Of a DNA stretch of 64,000 nt, positions 14,532 through 27,629 are shown piece after piece (within the stretch, counting starts at the first letter, position 1; each line of letters opens with the position of its first letter). A model generated the notes under the pieces. That model did not search any database. It worked only from the letters and a program-made list of their open reading frames with translations, and was not told where the DNA came from. The DNA comes from Eleginops maclovinus (taxonomy: Eukaryota; Chordata; Actinopteri; Perciformes; Eleginopidae). The stretch lies in assembly GCF_036324505.1 (NCBI RefSeq), contig NC_086352.1:28352312-28416311 (forward strand), read 5' to 3'. The position numbers were made by a program, and so were the translations under genes.

Positions 14532-17500
14532 GCCCGCCATGGTGTCCAGTTTTCGTTATGGATGGTTATTTTTGTCTGGGATGTGTTTCTTTTGTGGTTA
14601 TTTATCATGGGTTTACACTAAGTTAAGCAGTTGTATAGATTGATACTCTGTTAAAAAAAAAAAACAGGCTGCAAAGTGCAATTATATAAACGGAATTTAT
14701 CGTTTGTTTGGACATTGAAGTGTACATGTTAATGCACTTTATTTAGTGGCGTTTTTTGTGTATCCATCAAATACACATGTTCTTTTTACATGTATCTACT
14801 ACATTTTACCAAAATGGTTTCAAGTGTAGGCCTACTTGAGTTAAACTCTTTGTCAAAGAACATTTACCTAAATTTCATTATTCAGTGCTTATTCCAAACC
14901 TAACTTTTTTTTTAAAAATGTGTGTATAACGCATTCATTATTTTAACCATTGTAGCTATAATAATTAATTGGAATCTTTGAAACCTCTGAAAACCTGTTT
15001 TTATTAAAAGAAAATATATATTAAAATATGTTAAAACTGAAAAACTGCAATCTGCTTTACCATGACTGCATACAATTGATATTGGTGTGGCAAAATTAAC
15101 AGCCCCCTAACTTTCACAAGAGTTAAATACAGCTAAATAAATCCATGTCCGAAATAACTGAAAACTGGAGCAACTTTGGCAAATGAAACGAAACAATTGT
15201 TCACTAATCTAATAGTCCATTATCACAATGAAAATATGGTTGATAATAAATGATGTGTGATTGAATGCCTTTTAAATTAAATTCTATTAATTTTGATTGT
15301 TGAAATCTGAATCATAATCTGTATGACATACTGGAGTCAGCCAGCAGATGATGCTGCAGCACACAATATAAAAATATAAAATGCAGATTTACAGAATTTC
15401 TGTGACAGCTGATGGTTTTATCATAGTTCACATCATGGATCAATGAGAAAACATGATATACATTTCCAGTTTTTATTTTGGCACATATTTGCAATGAAGC
15501 ATTCATTTTACATGTAAGAAATACTCAAAACAAGAGTTAACATGGACCAGACTACTGTAGACATTGGTCAAAATGTTTTTATTTATTCTGGTTTTTTCCC
15601 CGTTGTGGATGGATTTGTGCTGTTCGGACACACCATTTCTTATTTCGGGTCATTTTCAACCACATGTTGACTCGTGTGTGCTGGACAAACAGTAGTTTCT
15701 AATACAGGATGATCCATCTTTCATCAGGATTATCAAAAAGAAAGAAGCACAGACCAGGAACATCCAACATATTGTCAGTTACTGCACAGAATATTCACTT
15801 TAATAAAAATACACAGTTAACAGGCATCACCTGGGCCTGTGAAGCCGCTCAGCAAGTCATGAGAACTTTTCTCTTTTTTAAAAAATTGTATTTGTAGTTA
15901 CATGCATGCATCACACAAGTGCTTCAGATGAGTAATGCTCAAGTCACTTCACACACCACGAGTTCTGATCATGACTTACTGAACTGGGTCAGGTTTGTCT
16001 CAAAGTAAAGCTGAAGCATACACGGTTCCACCCTCGAGCACTGGACTCTATCTAAGGCTTATTTTATATAAAGGGTATGATTGTTACAGAGTGCATTATT
16101 TTCTGAAATGAGGCAAACCCACAGTCATTTCATACTGTGAAAAAAATATCAACTCTCTAGTCCAAAACTGTTTCATTTTCTGACATCTGCAGCTGTAGAG
16201 GACAGGAAATTGTCGATTAGTAGCACTGTTACAGAGAGGCCTGGTGAGAGTGTGAAGTCGCCGGAGACTCGCTGTCTCTTATTAGTTTTCTGAGGAGGTG
16301 TGAGGCAATTTCCCCTGGTGCTAAAGAGAGCGCTGTGAGGTGAATACGCTTGTGACTCTCAGCTAATTTCAGAAAATTCTGCACTACTTGTCACATTTTT
16401 AGGTTTATCTGATAGTGTTTAATTTAAAATATTTCAGTGAAATCAAGAGAACCTTTCATTTTACTTTTGTGATTTGCTGGCACTACTTGTCAGAGGATTT
16501 ATGGATTTTCACTAGCTTTTAGTGGTATTGTGAAAATATTCATCACACCACTGTCAGTTTATCTTGTGATACTGTCCTAAAATGTACCTGAATGCATTAA
16601 GTATACTTATTTTTTTACTTTATCCATCCCTTTTTTTTATGACTATAGGCTGCTGCAACAACCACATTTCACACCTGGGGATAGATCTCAACTTGTATTT
16701 AGTTTCAATGGACAGTTTTTTGCATTAATGGACTCATGTGGGTTGGCTTGTGACCCCTAAAATGTCTACATAGGACCTTTTTTTAAAGGTAATCCCCTCA
16801 GTGTGGACATTGATTTTCTTACTTTTCTTTTTTTTATATGATCAATTGTCGAGTGACCCCCTCAGATTTATTCATAGTTATTCTGACCCCTAGGTGGAGA
16901 ACCAGTGCCCAAGCTGTATGTCTAGGGAATAGTGTAACTCAAGTGAGGTTCCCTTCTCATGATTTCATTTTGACTTACATAGCTCCTAAATATCTAAAAA
17001 GGTCAAAATCTTCAGTATTTCTTCTGTGAGAAAAGAAAAATAACCAAAATAAAAAAGTCTTCTTCCTACGCTCATTTGTTCTTCTGACCCCTTGTATTTA
17101 TTTTCCGACCTCTTTGGGAACATCGTTTCTGGTCTGGCAAGTAGCTTTGAGATTTTGTTAGAGCTGCAGTAAGATGTTTTTGGTCACTTGCTGTAAACAC
17201 ACAATGACCTTTGTATTATTAATGTATTTGTTGCCATAACATTTTGTTATGTAGCAAGCATTTTTTTATTTTCACAATCAGCAGACACGAAGCAACATTA
17301 TCATTATTTTTGAGTCATGCTTTCATTGAAGTGATGAATGAAATTATTTTACTCTGCTTTTAGCTCTTAGTTTGGTCTCCATCATCTCCTGAGAAAAACA
17401 CCTGGCTCATAAGCTGCTAAATCCATGTGCTCCAGCTATTCTGAAAATGTGTCTGTCATTTGAGGGTTTTGTGGGTGTGGGTTCTTTTTTGGCTGGAAAG

Positions 17501-18960
17501 TTAATAATGGTAGTAAAAGTAAACCAAAGCTATAAAATGATAGCCGAATTTTTGGCAAAAACTTTTGGTTAGTATGACATTAATTGTCATTTGTCAATGC
17601 TTTGAGCAGCACACAAAACTATTTTCATCTCTTTAGTGACAGCAGAAATTAAGTGAACCAAGTGTTATAATTCTGTAAACTGACCTGTGCCCACTCTTGC
17701 TGTGTTAAATCCTTACTTGTTTGAGTCTAAATTGTATGTTCTCTTAAATTAAATAAGCCTGCCAGCAGTACCCTAGTCCGTAAGACCATCATTTATAGCA
17801 TTACTTCACTTCACAGAAAACTACCTCAGGTAAAAAAAAAATGTAAATGTTCAATTACAGCAAAGTATCACTTCACACGGTGCCTCTCCAACAGAGTAGG
17901 TGATTTCATAAAGTCAAGGTTCATCACAACTTGAACAGCATCATCTTTCTCCCGGCGGTGTGAAATTAAACAGACATGCATATTACAGTGGCCTCGGAGA
18001 AGCTGTTCAATTTTCCCCACAGTGGACGCCATCTGAAGAAATGAATTAAACTGCTGCTAGAATTAGAAATCAAATTATGGTCCGCATCCCCGCAGGCCCA
18101 GAGGTGGCATGTGGTCAACAGTTGGGATGGATATGCTGTCTGCGCTATATCAGAATGGTTGGTTTCGTCCCGTTGTCCTTTGCTCCCGCTGTGTCTGAGC
18201 ACCGGAGTGAGAAACACTCTGAGATAAAGAAAATAAAGACTCTACTTGACGTGAAACACACTGTTTGTATCCGTTTCACATGCCTCTAAAGACATAAATA
18301 ATAAATATGTGACATTTTACATACAAGCAGAAACAGCAACAACAAGTCTTTGACAAGAATAACAAATGCACTTACAGGAAGTGATTTCACTTTATAATCA
18401 AAATGACTATGGAATTACCTCCTCACCTTCATGTACAGTAGGTAGGGTGATTCACCTTAACTCCTTAACAGGTTTTGAGCCTGGACTCTAGTTTAAATAA
18501 GACAACAACTTTTCATTTTGTTTTCGCTTAAAAGGGAGATGCTTACTCCAACCCCATGAAATATCAACAACCAATAATCATTACCTTTGTCCAGAAAATT
18601 TACTTGCCCAATTTTCATGAAAGTTGGTGGAAGGGGTGTAGCATTGGACAAGGAATGAGTAGGTAGGTTTAGCTTTGTTGAATTTAATGTCATGGAGGTA
18701 TGACATCTACCTCCTTGAGGTGGTTTGACTGATAGAGGGGAGCAGGTAATACCGCAGTTTTCATTATAGAGTGAAATATTAAATTGAGTTCACATTACTG
18801 TCATTCAAAGTCTTATCCTGGGAAGCTGACAGCTGGAATTTTGAGTCAAAGTTCCCCTCGATTTTGTGAAGAAATTCATAGTAAGAGTAAGCGTCAAAGA
18901 CACTGGTGAGTTTTCTCCCCATGGCACAATACCCACAAACTGCTCAACGCCTTTTATGGA
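14532..18960. other. Intergenic DNA between the hAT element and c1qtnf4
   Basis: I see no supportable gene in these 4.4 kb. The stretch is AT-rich with scattered homopolymers. Around 17365-17440 is a segment shared with 61850-61960, listed separately. No FAM180B-like exon was recognised. Confidence 0.45.
17365..17440. repeat. Dispersed repeat fragment shared with 61850-61960
   Basis: The block reading TTTGGTCTCCATCATCTCC then CTGGCTCATAAGCTGCTAAA is similar to TTTTGGTCTCCGCTGACTCC then CTGGCTCATCAGCTGCTAAG near 61870. It resembles a repeat seen widely in fish genomes, from memory only. No element boundaries are visible. Confidence 0.5.
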
Positions 18961-19023
18961 CTCAGACTTCTCCACTTACTGAATTCCCCCCACAATGTTC
19001 AGTCCCAAGCCTGTATGTTGTGG

Positions 19024-20355
19024 TTAGGGCTTCTTGTCTGCATATGATTGGCTGGTTCCGGTGGTGGTTGTAGTGTTGGGTAAGTCTGGATATACCAGGA
19101 AGCCAGTAAAGGTGATGTACTTGGCGTGGTTGCTGTAGGCTCCAAAGCCATCTTTCTGGTGGGAGTAGAGCCAGACAGTGTCTCCTGGTTTCAGCGACAA
19201 CATCAAGCTCTGACTCTGCAGAGCCTTCTCACCCTGGCTGTCGTCATAGATCATTGCCTGCACCTCCAGGTGGTTCTTCATCAGCTTGACGGACAGCGTC
19301 TTCTGTGGCATCTTTCCCACGTTGAAGGAGAAGTAGTAGGCTCCAGGAACACGGCAAGTGAACACCCCCTCCGTCACGTTAAAGTCTTCCCCGATGTTGA
19401 CGAACGCCGTGTCGAAGCTCACCGGCTGGTGCTGCGGCAGGCCTACTTGATTGACTCCCACGATGCTTTGGGTGCGCCCCACCGAGAAGGCCGATCTTTG
19501 GTCGTCCTCTTCGTCGTCATACTCTTCCTCTTCTACCTCCTGATGTTGCTGCTCCTTTTGCTCTAACACCACCGCTGCTTCTGTTGTTTCAGACCTGATG
19601 CTCTCTGTGGCCTGGTTGCTGATCAACAGGGGCTTGTTTTCCTCCTGGGTCTGCTGGGAGTTGAAGTCAGAACGGTGTTGGTGGTGGTGTGTCTGGAAGT
19701 CATAGGTGTCGGGGTAGATGAGGTAACCGTTGAAGGTGGTGTAGTGTCCTGTGTTGCTGTAGAGCGCATAGCGAGGGTCACCATGGAGACGGAGCCATAC
19801 GGTGTCACCAAACTCCAGCTGCAGCATGACGCTCTGGCTCTGTACCTGAGGATTAAAGCAGGCCTTATTATCACAGTATTACATCAACATTACACATAAT
19901 CTAAAAAGATCTACAAAACCAGTCAGCAAGGAACTTTAGTCCCACCAACAAACGATCTGATGTGAGTGATGAGCATTTTTGAGAGGTCTGAAACATACCT
20001 TCCTTTCCTCTCCGGCGTTCTCCTCATATACGATGGCCTGCACCTCATTCCTGTTCTTCATCAGCATCACTGAAAGGTCTTTGTGGGGGAACTTCCCCAC
20101 TGTGAAGGAGAAGAAGTAGGCCCCGGTGATGCGACAGCGGAACAAGCCAGTCTTGGCGTCAAAATCCCCACCAATGTTGACATAAACAGCATCAAAGGTC
20201 ACGGTCATCTTGGGCCCGCCCTCCATGCTGTTGGTGCGTGCAACCGAGAAAGCCGAGCGCTGCTCGACATCGTCCTGAAGACGGGCGAAACCCCACGCAC
20301 CGCCCACATTGCTCAGGCACAGCAGGCCAATCAGAACGCTCACTGGGAGCAGCAT
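19024..20355 (-). CDS. c1qtnf4: C1QTNF4 (CTRP4), secreted protein with two C1q domains (2 coding exons)
   Basis: Coding exons on the minus strand are 20355-19999 (119 codons) and 19845-19024, joined in phase 0 for 392 aa. A hydrophobic signal peptide ([20 protein letters not shown]) leads to a first C1q domain (about residues 32-165, opening [12 protein letters not shown]). A 70-residue linker with a run of Glu and Asp ([13 protein letters not shown]) follows, then a second C1q domain (about 236-373, opening [12 protein letters not shown]) and a Thr-rich tail. There is no collagen stretch. Two C1q domains without collagen is the hallmark of C1QTNF4, a secreted cytokine-like adipokine of the C1q/TNF superfamily. 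The linker looks longer than in mammals. An acceptor (TTTCTCCAG) just before the ATG implies at least one upstream non-coding exon. Its minus orientation next to ndufs3 matches human. Confidence 0.95.
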
Positions 20356-20385
20356 TGTCTCTGGAGAAACATAAGAAAGAAAAGA
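20356..20385 (-). other. Probable 3' splice site in the c1qtnf4 5' UTR
   Basis: On the minus strand a pyrimidine-rich run, CTTTTCTTTCTTATGTTTC, leads into TCCAG five bases before the c1qtnf4 ATG. This is a good acceptor, so the transcript probably begins in a separate non-coding exon upstream (higher coordinates), which I could not locate. Confidence 0.5.
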
Positions 20386-20559
20386 AAAATATGGGTTTAA
20401 AATGTTTAGCTACATGGAAATCGTAATGGAATAAGTAAACCTTTTCACTTCTCATCCATTCAACTTAATCTTCTGAACCACATTAACAAACAATGAACCA
20501 CGGCTCTCTGGAGAAAAGGATAAGGTTTGAGAAATACTTCTTTAATTCAATCTGGTTTC

Positions 20560-20756
20560 GTATGACTAAAAGCAACACGATCATCGATCCGACGCAGTCC
20601 CCGACTGTTGTTGTTGTTAGCGGCGTTGGGGAGAAAATCAGCGACGTAAACGGTGATGTCATGACGCAGCACCAGTAAAGTAATTTTGAATTTACCGGTT
20701 TATTATACATTTTACCAGCTAAAAACCGGTAATTACCGGCTAACGGAAACCCTCGT
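20560..20756. repeat. Probable MITE end upstream of c1qtnf4
   Basis: The stretch ends ACCGGTAATTACCGGCTAACG then GAAACCCTCG, which looks like the terminus of a known type of fish MITE (read on the minus strand as a GGGTTTCCGTTAGC start). I could not find a matching left end or a target duplication. Confidence 0.35.
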
Positions 20757-20939
20757 CTGTATGATACCTGCTATCCTGTAGCATAACCATTTAGCCTTTT
20801 ATTCAACAGTTTAACAAAGATTTAAGTCTCAAAGGGAAACAATGTTCAACATTGAGACATTTTATTTAAATTCAGGAACCATTTTAAACATGATTTTAAG
20901 AGCTGCAACAATTGGACCAATGATTAATTTTCATTATCA

Positions 20940-21395
20940 TTAATTACATTTTTTTGCGGCGCACCCCCTTCTATGTCCCAACCGGGTTGACGCACCCCCC
21001 AAAAAAAAGCAAAAAGCAAAAAAAACGCAACAAAGCTTTGTTCTATCACCATATAAATAACTTTGTCCTGAGACGTTCCACTTGACAGTTTCCCTGATTT
21101 CAGCCTGTTAATCATATTTGAAAGAATGAATGAAACGAGTTGGCGCGCATATATCCTAGCCTACAGCTGTCTTCTTCTACGTTTCTATCAAAAACTAATA
21201 AATTATAGTTTTTTGATTTAAAATAAAAGGGATTACAAAGGAAATGTTTATTGTTCCTGTTTTTTATTGTAGCCTATGGAAAAATCCCACTTAAAAAACA
21301 ACACTGTAATATTTTTACACCAGACCACCATTATATGTTTCATCTCGCAGACCCCTGGGGGTGCGCGCACCACACTTTGGGAATCCCTGCTGTAT
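20940..21395. repeat. Probable hAT-type MITE remnant
   Basis: The right end reads GCACCACACTTTGGGAATCC then CTG, a terminal form (CAGGGATTCCCAAAGTGTGG on the other strand) typical of hAT elements. GGCGCACCCCCTTC and related C-rich words near 20955-21000 echo the GGGGGTGCGCGCACC near the right end. The left terminus and duplication were not resolved. Confidence 0.4.
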
Positions 21396-21625
21396 CTGTA
21401 TATTTGGGTCATCTGGTCAAGGTGACTGGAAAATGTAATAAAGTTGTTTATAAAATAAAATGGCAGACAAATTCAGCATCATTTGATACATGACATTTTT
21501 TGTAGGGTATAACATGTGTTGGATACAAGGAGGTAAAACATTAAAACCACACGTATACAGACAATTCTAGCAAAAAATGTGCAAGCATTCATCTGCACAT
21601 TACAAAACATCTACCCAAATAAGCC

Positions 21626-21731
<106 letters not shown>

Positions 21732-21734
21732 ATT

Positions 21735-24220
21735 GTGCTATGGTTGAGTCATTCAGGCAGAGCGCTGTCAGCAGAAGGGAGACATTATTGTGTCTTTTAT
21801 TAGAGACAAGCGCTCTCATTGTCTCATTGTCCTCCTGCAATGAACCAACAGAAGCAGGAACACGAAGGTGGAGCTGTTGGCGCCTTCACAACAAAAGGAC
21901 TCCGTATATCATGTGCAGAGCTACCAGACCCTGAGTCCGGTGCTCACCACAGTTTATCAATTTACACAGGGATAATACAACTGTCATAATATATGCCACA
22001 GATTTAAGGGGTGGAACTGCTCATTTATGTCTTGATAAAAGATTAAGGAGGTATTATAAAGCAACTGGATTTGCCTTTTGTCTGACATAAATGTCATCCG
22101 TTATTCAACAGGCTCTAGTTTAACTATCAAAATGAAATCCAGGTGTAAATTCAAAACCTGATTTAATCTTTTATAGATATTTACAATCTATCATAGATTG
22201 GCATTGTGAGTGTCCATACTGTAATTTTTCGTGGTTGGTTTTGGTTTTCTTGACACACATGACATATTTAGCATTTCTGTTATATTTAGATGACTCATAG
22301 GATGTGGGAAAAAACGACACGTTGTGACTGGAATGAGAATATTAGATTAGAATGACATTCATTGATTGTAGTTTGGGAACAAAACAATATATGTATGTGT
22401 CAACAGTGAAAAGATGTATACATATACTCTGAGTAAAGTTTAAATTATTATACGAGACATTTCAAATGATCACAAAAATTAAATGCTACATATGCTACAT
22501 GCTCACTTCCATTAGTATGAGCTTCTGCATAAAAGTACTTTATACTGCGCCTGTAGCCTTTTCCAACCAATAATAGATTTCGAATTAGATTAGAAGAATA
22601 GATTTGAAGAAGCTGATTTATTGTGCCCTCAAATCTGCTCTGTTTATTCGGTGATGAACAAAATTCCTGTGCAGGTCTCATGATGAAATATCAAAGGTGA
22701 AAATACTTGAGAAAAGAAACTTGAGCCAACTGTTGGTGAGACACTCTTGGTACATTTCAGAGGTGAAAATTATGGTGGCAGACAGGGGCAAACGCTTTAC
22801 CACAGCCCCAAACACTTCCATAATCAGAAACAGAACATAAATAAATGCATATATAAAAACACAAATGTGCCAAAACACATGCAAATGAAGAAACGTCTTC
22901 GACAACTTGACAACACCTGCTCAGAATTAAGAAAACTTTCACCAACTTGACAAAACATGCGCAGCGTTGACTAAAAGCGCTGGATTAACAAAATGCTGCA
23001 AACTAAAAACGCTGCAAGAAGCTGGAAACACAGCGAAAATGGGGACACAAAAAAGTGATGCACATAGCTAGGACCGGATTTTTGTGTTATAATGTTGGCC
23101 ATCTTCACTCTGGAGTTTGTTTGTTGCAAATTTAAACTGTTTTATCAGAATAATTGAAACAACTAGGTTAGGTACGTTAATTTGCTATTAAAGCAGATCT
23201 GCATGCAAAGAATCATGCAATCCCGTTGTTAAAATAAGCCAATAAAACGTGTATTTTGGCACGTTTGAGTTTTTCTTTTTATATCGTTTTTGAGAGTGCA
23301 GCACGTTTCTCCTAATGAAAATGTTTTTGGCCATTGTAGCACGTTTACACAGGTTGGCCACCGTTTTTTGTTTTTTTTCAAAGCTATCTGTAAATGATAT
23401 TTTCATGGAGGAATATTATGGACAAAAAGCATGTATGTGTGTGCTATCCTGTGACAAGATTCCAGGGTGCCATAGGAGTGTAATTGGTGAGAATCGCTAC
23501 TTATTATACCATGTTTGATTCTGAGTGCATCGCCATGTACCCATTAATGTGCTACATATTTTTCTATTCCAACAGTAGCAATGCCTTGCAGTTATTTACT
23601 CTTGACTCTAAATGTTATTCTTGTGCGTTTATACTTAATCGACCTCTAATTATGGCATTTAATTGTACTTAAGGCACCGAGGCACAACTGATTGTTTTTG
23701 TGTGATTACTTGTCCCGCTGCAGCAGGGAGAGGAATCCAAGATGCGCTAGCCCGATGCAGATATTGTAATTTTTCTTTATGAATCCGAGCACACTTTTAG
23801 GAAATAAAAAACAAAACTAAATTAACACTGCAGCAGATGGGCGTGTTCATATAATGGCAGCTTGCACTCAGAAATAATGTTTGTTTGTGTGTATAATGGC
23901 AGCCGTTTTAACCAGTCAAGTCGACAGACTACTCCTTAGAGAGTTTGATGCTTCAGGTTCAAACAGCCATGAAAGAATAGATCAAACAAAGCTCTTCCAT
24001 AATGAGCACCCATGAGAGCTAAGCACAGAGAGGAGCTACAGAAATGAGCAGAATAGAAAACAGTAGAGCAAAATTAATCAATGCAAGCAGGAAAAAGCAC
24101 ACAGTTAGGGTTTCTTACTAATTTGCTCAAGCATTTTCTTGTGTCTTACTCCTTCCATTAATTTATTTTAGATTGGTCACACATTACCTCCGCCAATGGT
24201 TTCAGCTGATGTTGTAATTC
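21735..24220. other. Intergenic DNA, no gene seen
   Basis: Only short, codon-poor open frames occur. Around 22880-23045 there are repeated words (CAACTTGACAA twice, several AAAACGCTGCAA-like words), suggesting an old repeat without visible ends. Confidence 0.4.
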
Positions 24221-24249
24221 TGTGAGCTGAACAACTACAGACAACAGAG

Positions 24250-24372
24250 TTTCAGGCCAAGGGTGCTGCAGCACAGGCAGTATGAGAAAATAAAGCACCT
24301 TTTTGAACATTAAAGCCTGGAACATGTCACAGTACAATAACAAAATACGAAATATGAACCTAAAAAGCATAA
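24250..24372 (-). repeat. TTAA-type MITE fragment
   Basis: On the minus strand this reads as the 5' part of the TTAA-flanked MITE family: TTATGCTTTTTAGGTTCAT, TACTGTGACATGTTCCAGGC, then the TACTGCCTGTGCTGCAGCAC block. The rest of the element is missing or decayed. Confidence 0.65.
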
Positions 24373-24865
24373 CACGTGTGAGATAGGGCACACATAGGCT
24401 GCATTCATGAGATGTCAGAATCATCAGATAATACCTGTTCTTAAATCGGAAAATTCTTTCAACAACAGAGCATCCAGCAACTTATGTTAACTCAACAAGA
24501 CCATCAGCACTTATACATTTTATCTATCCACCCATCCGAGCTCTGGATCTGCTCTGGATCTCCTCACAGTTGGAATTACTGAACAAAGACAAATGGAGTT
24601 TGTGTTGAGTGGTTCAACGTCATCATTGTGACATATGTTTGAGGTCACAAATCAGTTAATTGTGATGTTTTCTAGGTAATAAATCCATTTGTCATCCTAG
24701 TTCTTAATGTATGATTTTCCTGATACTTTCTTACCTATTTTAATTTGTTTTCTGCAAGTGTGAATAACCTAAAAATTAAAAATGCTATGTTATCCTGTCT
24801 CCTGAGGAGTTTGCCCACTTCAGTGAACCCCTGTCATCGGAGGTTATCAGGAGGACTCTAATGTC

Positions 24866-24888
24866 GGGGGGGGGGGGGGGGGGGGGGG
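24866..24888. repeat. Run of 23 G
   Basis: Uninterrupted G tract about 70 bases before a (TG)n microsatellite. Length in the assembly may be unreliable. Confidence 0.95.
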
Positions 24889-24956
24889 CAAACTCAGACG
24901 AGCAGTTTCTGCCTGCATGGATGGGTGACTCTCCACGGCTGTACAGTGATGCCTGA

Positions 24957-24959
<3 letters not shown>

Positions 24960-25040
<81 letters not shown>
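24960..25040. repeat. (TG)n microsatellite
   Basis: About 40 uninterrupted TG units. Confidence 0.98.
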
Positions 25041-25042
<2 letters not shown>

Positions 25043-25565
25043 ACATGACGTGCTAGGTAGCTGGCTTGGGTTCGCACCAGCTCTGCCCGCATTAGTCGTG
25101 TTCATCCTTAGCTTTTCTTGTGTCTGGTGGACTCGTTCGTTCTTTGGGGGGTTCAACTCCTGTATTTATGTTGACATTTCAGATTGATAGATGTCTCCCA
25201 AAATGGCTTTTTATGATTCCCTAACAAGTTCGCCACCTCTTCAGCCGCCTGCCATTACCGGAACCCCATGAGTTGCAGCTCTATCACTGAACCTGAACAT
25301 CATGAAAACACACAAAAAAAATCTAAAATGTCAAAAGTGGGAAAGAGCTGTATTTGTAAGAATTAAATAGAACAAGAATTCCTAGCTTTATACAGACATG
25401 TTCAAACCAAAGCCAAAGTTGACATCCCGCTGCGCTTAAGCATGGTTTTTAAATATATTTTTAAGATGTTCATTAAACAATAACTCTTGTTGCAGGTTTG
25501 GTTGGTGAATGTGTGTTGGTGGTGATGGGAGGATTTATGGCTACAGCATACAGGGATACTATATT

Positions 25566-25818
25566 TTTTTTTAGGTTGCACTACTTGCACCGTGAAATCA
25601 GGTTGGAGCCAGATTGGGCATGCACTATAATTTGCGCAGCAGCTGCGCTGAACAACATTTGCATAGCTAACAGAGTTCCTCTCCCAATGGAGGGCTTTGG
25701 GCGAATAGAGGCAGAGGTGGAACATAACAGAGAACGAGTTGCAGAGAAAGATGTGTCGGCTCCTCTCATGAGGAGCACGCTCATTTGTTTAGTGTCCTCG
25801 GCTGTCAACACTGTTTAA
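25566..25818 (+). pseudogene. Possible Harbinger/HARBI1-like nuclease C-terminal remnant
   Basis: The open frame reads LHREIRLEPDWACTIICAAA, then LNNICIANRVPLPMEG, then a charged tail to the stop. The pattern of a helix followed by LHNIC-like residues and VPLP resembles the C-terminal end of PIF/Harbinger transposases (HARBI1 family). No catalytic DDE residues are present in what remains, and no inverted repeats were found. A chance open frame is the alternative. Confidence 0.35.
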
Positions 25819-25899
25819 GCTTTTAAAAAGATGGATTCAGGGTCTCGGGAGTATTTTCCTTTTGGTTTGACTATTTTTGACTCTTAATACTGTGTTGAG

Positions 25900-27170
25900 A
25901 AGAAGAACGTATACACACATTGGCTATCTCAGTGAGAGGGAGGTGTGATTGCACCTATTATCATTCTGGTTTGGGGAAAACTTTCTCAGGCACGTTTGTA
26001 TTTCTTCAAACCAATCACAATCATCAGGTAATTTGTCAGTGAACTGGTGTCTTCGTGCATAGGTTCAATAAAGAAAAAAACAAACATCAGAAGCAATATA
26101 AATTGGCTCATCATATAAAATAATGTGGCTGATTCACCCAAAATCAACCTATACTCCAAATGAATATTCAGCAACTTGGCAACTTAGAAAAAAAAAGATT
26201 TATTGACCATTTTTAATTGAAACATTCTCATTATCAGTTCTACTGGGGAAAATGTGTCATGTATATAAACACAATGTCAATGCTGGATTTCTAAGGCAAG
26301 TTTTTCAAGCTTTTTCTTTTTCACTCGTAATTTCGCCACCTCTTTTCTCATATTTCTTATGGCACTCCTTCCGTTATTATGGCATTTTTTAAGTGTGGAT
26401 ACTCTGCAAGAGAATAAGATGCATCTTGCTCTGGACATCCAGTAAAATCATGTTATAGACCACATTTGAAAATGACTTTGTGGTTAACTTGCAGTTGATG
26501 TGGATTTTTTTTTTAATTCATCTTCAACTTCCGTAACTCATCTCTGTAAGCTCTTAGTCCTTACTCATTGTCTGCACGGACAGGTGACTCCCTACTGCTC
26601 TATTAAGTGATGCCTGAAGGGGTGGGATGGTGTGTGTAAAGCTCTACTTGAGCAAAGTCAGCATGAAACAGAAGAGGCCATGTTTATGGGAAATATACCA
26701 AGAATTACAAAGAAGACCTCCATGTTTATGTGAAAAGACCAAATAATTATACTGTAGCACACGCCATGAAGCAGGTGTCATATTCTTCTCATTTCATCAA
26801 GCAACAGTCAACCTTCCCTTCACAGCTGGGTAATAATTCAGTCATCAGACTGTCATCTGATCTGTATTATCTATACAATCTCTGTGACTGTGATTATAAC
26901 GGTGTTTGACATTCTGAGTCAGTCTGCTCCGACTCTGGATTGATGTGCCCTTCTGAGAGAAAGACAGAGTTGAGACAAAGGGCTGGTGTCTGATCACACC
27001 ATCGGTTATTTGTGTGTTGTCAACACGGTAGAAACCTTTCAGCTGAACCCAGGTTTGTCTTGGAAAGGTCTCCAGGATTTCAAAACCAACCTTATTTTCA
27101 GATTGACCTTCTTGCAAAAGAATTGTGAGAGAGCCTTACAAATTCAAATATCTCAAACCCTGCAGCTGCA
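25900..27170. other. Intergenic DNA, no gene seen
   Basis: No supported gene. The block near 26568-26635 is a diverged match of 24905-24960 (both contain GTGATGCCTGAAG preceded by GGTGACTC). Confidence 0.4.
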
Positions 27171-27180
27171 ACTCACTTTG

Positions 27181-27622
27181 AGTGGCCCTATTATGCTCAT
27201 ATTCAGGTTCATATTGGTATTTTGTTCCTCTACTGTGACATGATTCCATGCTTTAATGTTCAAAAAGCTCTTTATTTTTCTCATACTGCCTGTGCTGAAG
27301 CACCTCTTTTCGCCCTCTGTCTGAAACCAGAGCCCGGTCCGCTCTGATTGGTTAGTTCTGTTGTGATTGATCAAACGCTAAGTGATATCCCGCCCCTTAG
27401 CCTATCAGATACAATGTGTTGGAGTGCTAGCCAATAGAAGCGCTAGTGCTACATAGTGATGTCATGTTATGGAGGTAAATAAAGGAGTCCAATGGAGGCA
27501 TTTCAGGCAGCGGGGGTGGGGGGAATTTTTGGGGATTTTAGACTTTGCAGACCATTTACATGCACAAAAACCTGAACACTACAAGAAAGGCAAAACCCTA
27601 AAATGCATAATAAGGCACCTTT
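27181..27622 (+). repeat. TTAA-type MITE, near full-length copy
   Basis: It starts AGTGGCCCTATTATGCTCAT and ends GCATAATAAGGCACCTTT just before TTAA (27623-27626). All family blocks are present, including CTGATTGGTTAG and TAGCCAATAGAAGCG. Confidence 0.8.
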
Positions 27623-27629
27623 TTAAATG

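Noticed and set aside
19126..19566. 146-codon plus-strand frame inside c1qtnf4
   Set aside because: It is a shadow of c1qtnf4 exon 2 on the other strand; the minus-strand product is a clear family member.
24785..25156. Minus-strand frame with a long Thr-His run
   Set aside because: It is the translation of the (TG)n and G-run microsatellites. The same holds for frames at 6382-6564, 21579-21803, 40506-40745 and 54760-55128.
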